A stretch of 6,546 bases of DNA, from NCBI GenBank assembly GCA_030452775.1, contig JAKDLQ010000127.1, forward strand, positions 1 through 6,546, in the 5' to 3' direction. This stretch comes from Micrococcales bacterium (lineage in GTDB: Bacteria > Actinomycetota > Actinomycetes > Actinomycetales > Dermatophilaceae). The notes beneath the pieces were generated by a model. It was not told the DNA's origin. It saw only the letters and a program-made list of their open reading frames with translations, and did not search any database. Positions 5,440-6,546 of the stretch are shown piece by piece. Each line of letters opens with the position of its first letter. The stretch's first letter is position 1. Both the position numbers and the translations under genes were made by a program.

Positions 5440-6449
5440 CGGTCGGTCTCGTCCTCGAACTGGCCGAGCACCTGCTCGAGCAGGTCTTCCATGGTGACCA
5501 GCCCCACGGCACGCTCGCGACGACCGACGAGGACGAGCTGGGCCCGGGCGGCGCGCATCTCACTCACCGCATCGAGCAGCGACAGCTCCGGTGCGAGGAA
5601 CTTCGGGGGCGTCATGATCCAGGACACGGCGGCGGTGCCGGACACGCGGAGGATGTCGCGGATGTGCACCATCCCGATGGCCTTCGTCCCGTCGGTCACG
5701 ACGAGTCGTGACCGACCGGTGGCGCGGCAGAGAGCCTCGGCATCGGCGGCTGAGGCGCCGGCAGCGATAGTGACGACCCGGTCGAGCGGGACCATGACGG
5801 CCGTGAGCGGCAGCGTGTCGAGGTTGATGGCACCGGCGAGCACCCGATGCTCCGGCTCCGCGATGAGGCCGTGCTCGTGCGATGAGCGCAGCAGCAGCTG
5901 CAGCTCCCTCGGGCCGTGCGCCTGGGCCAGCTCGGGCTGCGGGGTGACCCCGAAGAGCCGGATACATCCATTGGCCGTCGCATTGAGGACGAACAGCAGT
6001 GGCCGGACCACGGAGGCGAACGAGCGGAACGGCAGCGCCAGCAGGATCGCCGAACGCTCCGGGTGCGTGATCGCCCACGACTTCGGGGCCATCTCCCCGA
6101 CGACCATGTGGAGGAAGACGACGAGCGACACCGCGAGGATCACGGAGACGAGGCCCGCGACCCCCTGGGGCAACCGGGCCACGGTGAGCACCGGCTCGAG
6201 CAGCGCGGCCACGGCGGGCTTGGCCAGGGCGCCGAGCAGTAGGGTGCACACCGTGATGCCCAGTTGCGCGCCGGCGAGCATCATCGACAGCTCGTGACTG
6301 GCCCTGACGGCGGCTCTGGCCCCCCTGCTCCCCTTCCGCGCCGCATCCTCGAGGCGGTGCCGTTTGCTCGCCACGAGGGCGAACTCGGCCGCGACGAAGA
6401 AGGCGTTGGCTGCGAGCAGGCCCACGGAGATGAGCAGGGCAGTGATCAT
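5436..6449 (-). CDS. CNNM (DUF21) / CBS-pair membrane protein, short form
   Basis: This 337-residue inner-membrane protein belongs to the HlyC/CorC ('hemolysin family') group, related to CNNM/CorC Mg2+ transport or efflux proteins. The CNNM domain (about 1-195) has hydrophobic segments near 3-25, 55-90, 97-118 and 135-165, with the conserved VVGEMAPKS (116-124). A CBS pair follows, about 213-270 and 275-330, for nucleotide sensing. The chain ends right after CBS2 with an acidic FEDETDR, so it lacks the C-terminal CorC_HlyC domain. This matches the shorter partner of actinobacterial CNNM gene pairs; M. tuberculosis Rv1842c/Rv1841c is the arrangement I recall. Its ATG overlaps the upstream gene's TGA (ATGA), which points to translational coupling. 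Transport activity is inferred only from the family; 'hemolysin' is a legacy name. Confidence 0.93.
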   Translation of the reverse strand: MITALLISVGLLAANAFFVAAEFALVASKRHRLEDAARKGSRGARAAVRASHELSMMLAGAQLGITVCTLLLGALAKPAVAALLEPVLTVARLPQGVAGLVSVILAVSLVVFLHMVVGEMAPKSWAITHPERSAILLALPFRSFASVVRPLLFVLNATANGCIRLFGVTPQPELAQAHGPRELQLLLRSSHEHGLIAEPEHRVLAGAINLDTLPLTAVMVPLDRVVTIAAGASAADAEALCRATGRSRLVVTDGTKAIGMVHIRDILRVSGTAAVSWIMTPPKFLAPELSLLDAVSEMRAARAQLVLVGRRERAVGLVTMEDLLEQVLGQFEDETDR

Positions 6450-6546
6450 CGCCCGTCCCCTTCGGGGGGGTCGGCCCGCGACCCGAGCACCTCGGGGCGC
6501 GCGACGACCTCGACCTGGACCAGCCTCGGGACGCGCCGGTCGACCT
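6446..6546 (-). CDS. 3' end of an upstream CNNM/CorC-type gene (partial)
   Basis: This minus-strand frame stays open from the window edge to a TGA at 6448-6446, giving 32 residues that begin VDRRVPRLVQVEVVARPEV and end PPEGDGR. The beta-strand-like RRVPRLVQVEVV resembles the last strand of a CorC_HlyC transporter-associated domain. That is what the longer member of an actinobacterial CNNM pair should carry at its C-terminus. The 4-base overlap with the next gene and the shared strand make one operon likely. The identity rests mainly on this gene order, since only the tail is visible. Confidence 0.6.
   Translation of the reverse strand, partial: VDRRVPRLVQVEVVARPEVLGSRADPPEGDGR
6457..6467 (-). 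promoter_or_regulatory. Hairpin covering the ribosome-binding region of the short CNNM gene
   Basis: On the minus strand, CCCC-GAA-GGGG can fold into a compact stem whose 3' arm, AAGGGG, is the best Shine-Dalgarno candidate, about 7 bases before the ATG at 6449. The run lies inside the end of the upstream gene. Ribosomes reaching its stop would open the stem, which agrees with the ATGA overlap and coupled translation. Confidence 0.35.

Noticed and set aside
5898..5903. Single CTGCAG (PstI-type site) in the CNNM gene
   Set aside because: It was the only one noticed, but one or a few sites are expected by chance in this length and composition, so it says nothing about site avoidance. The specificity of this enzyme is also not known.

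Overview
The window looks like a chromosomal segment from a high-GC actinobacterium. Most genes use GC-ending codons; a hand count of 5281-5340 gives 45 G/C in 60. The gene families also fit that group: a tandem universal stress protein, a paired CNNM/CBS membrane-protein operon, a GT1-type glycosyltransferase, and several starts without a Shine-Dalgarno. A Micrococcales-type host is a guess, and nothing in the window settles the genus.

Layout. (1) Positions 1-964 hold a BsuBI/PstI-type type II restriction endonuclease on the + strand. It is less GC-rich (32 of 60 at 61-120), and its N-terminal homology runs upstream into a stretch with no ordinary in-frame start codon. No methyltransferase is visible. 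(2) Positions 1095-2111 (+) encode a zinc-independent MDR-family NADP(H) oxidoreductase. (3) It converges, 13 bases apart, on a minus-strand pair: an alpha/beta hydrolase (4328-3438), then a GT1-family glycosyltransferase (3345-2125). (4) A 142-bp divergent intergenic region (4329-4470) separates the hydrolase from a two-domain universal stress protein (4471-5439, +). It carries two inverted repeats. (5) The stress-protein gene converges with a CNNM/CBS-pair membrane protein gene (6449-5436, -), and their stop codons overlap inside one TTAA. (6) The CNNM gene is joined by a 4-base ATGA overlap to an upstream minus-strand gene, of which only the last 32 codons are in the window.

How the genes fit together. 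The oxidoreductase, hydrolase and glycosyltransferase all modify small molecules, but a shared pathway is only an inference from proximity. The stress protein and the CNNM pair are housekeeping or stress-related. The endonuclease is the accessory element, probably the end of a restriction-modification island that continues to the left. I see no tRNA, rRNA, CRISPR array, insertion sequence or convincing intrinsic terminator. I did not find a clearly new system. The points most worth checking are the broken-looking endonuclease start, the repeats in the divergent region, the stress protein's degenerate first nucleotide motif, and the leaderless-looking starts.
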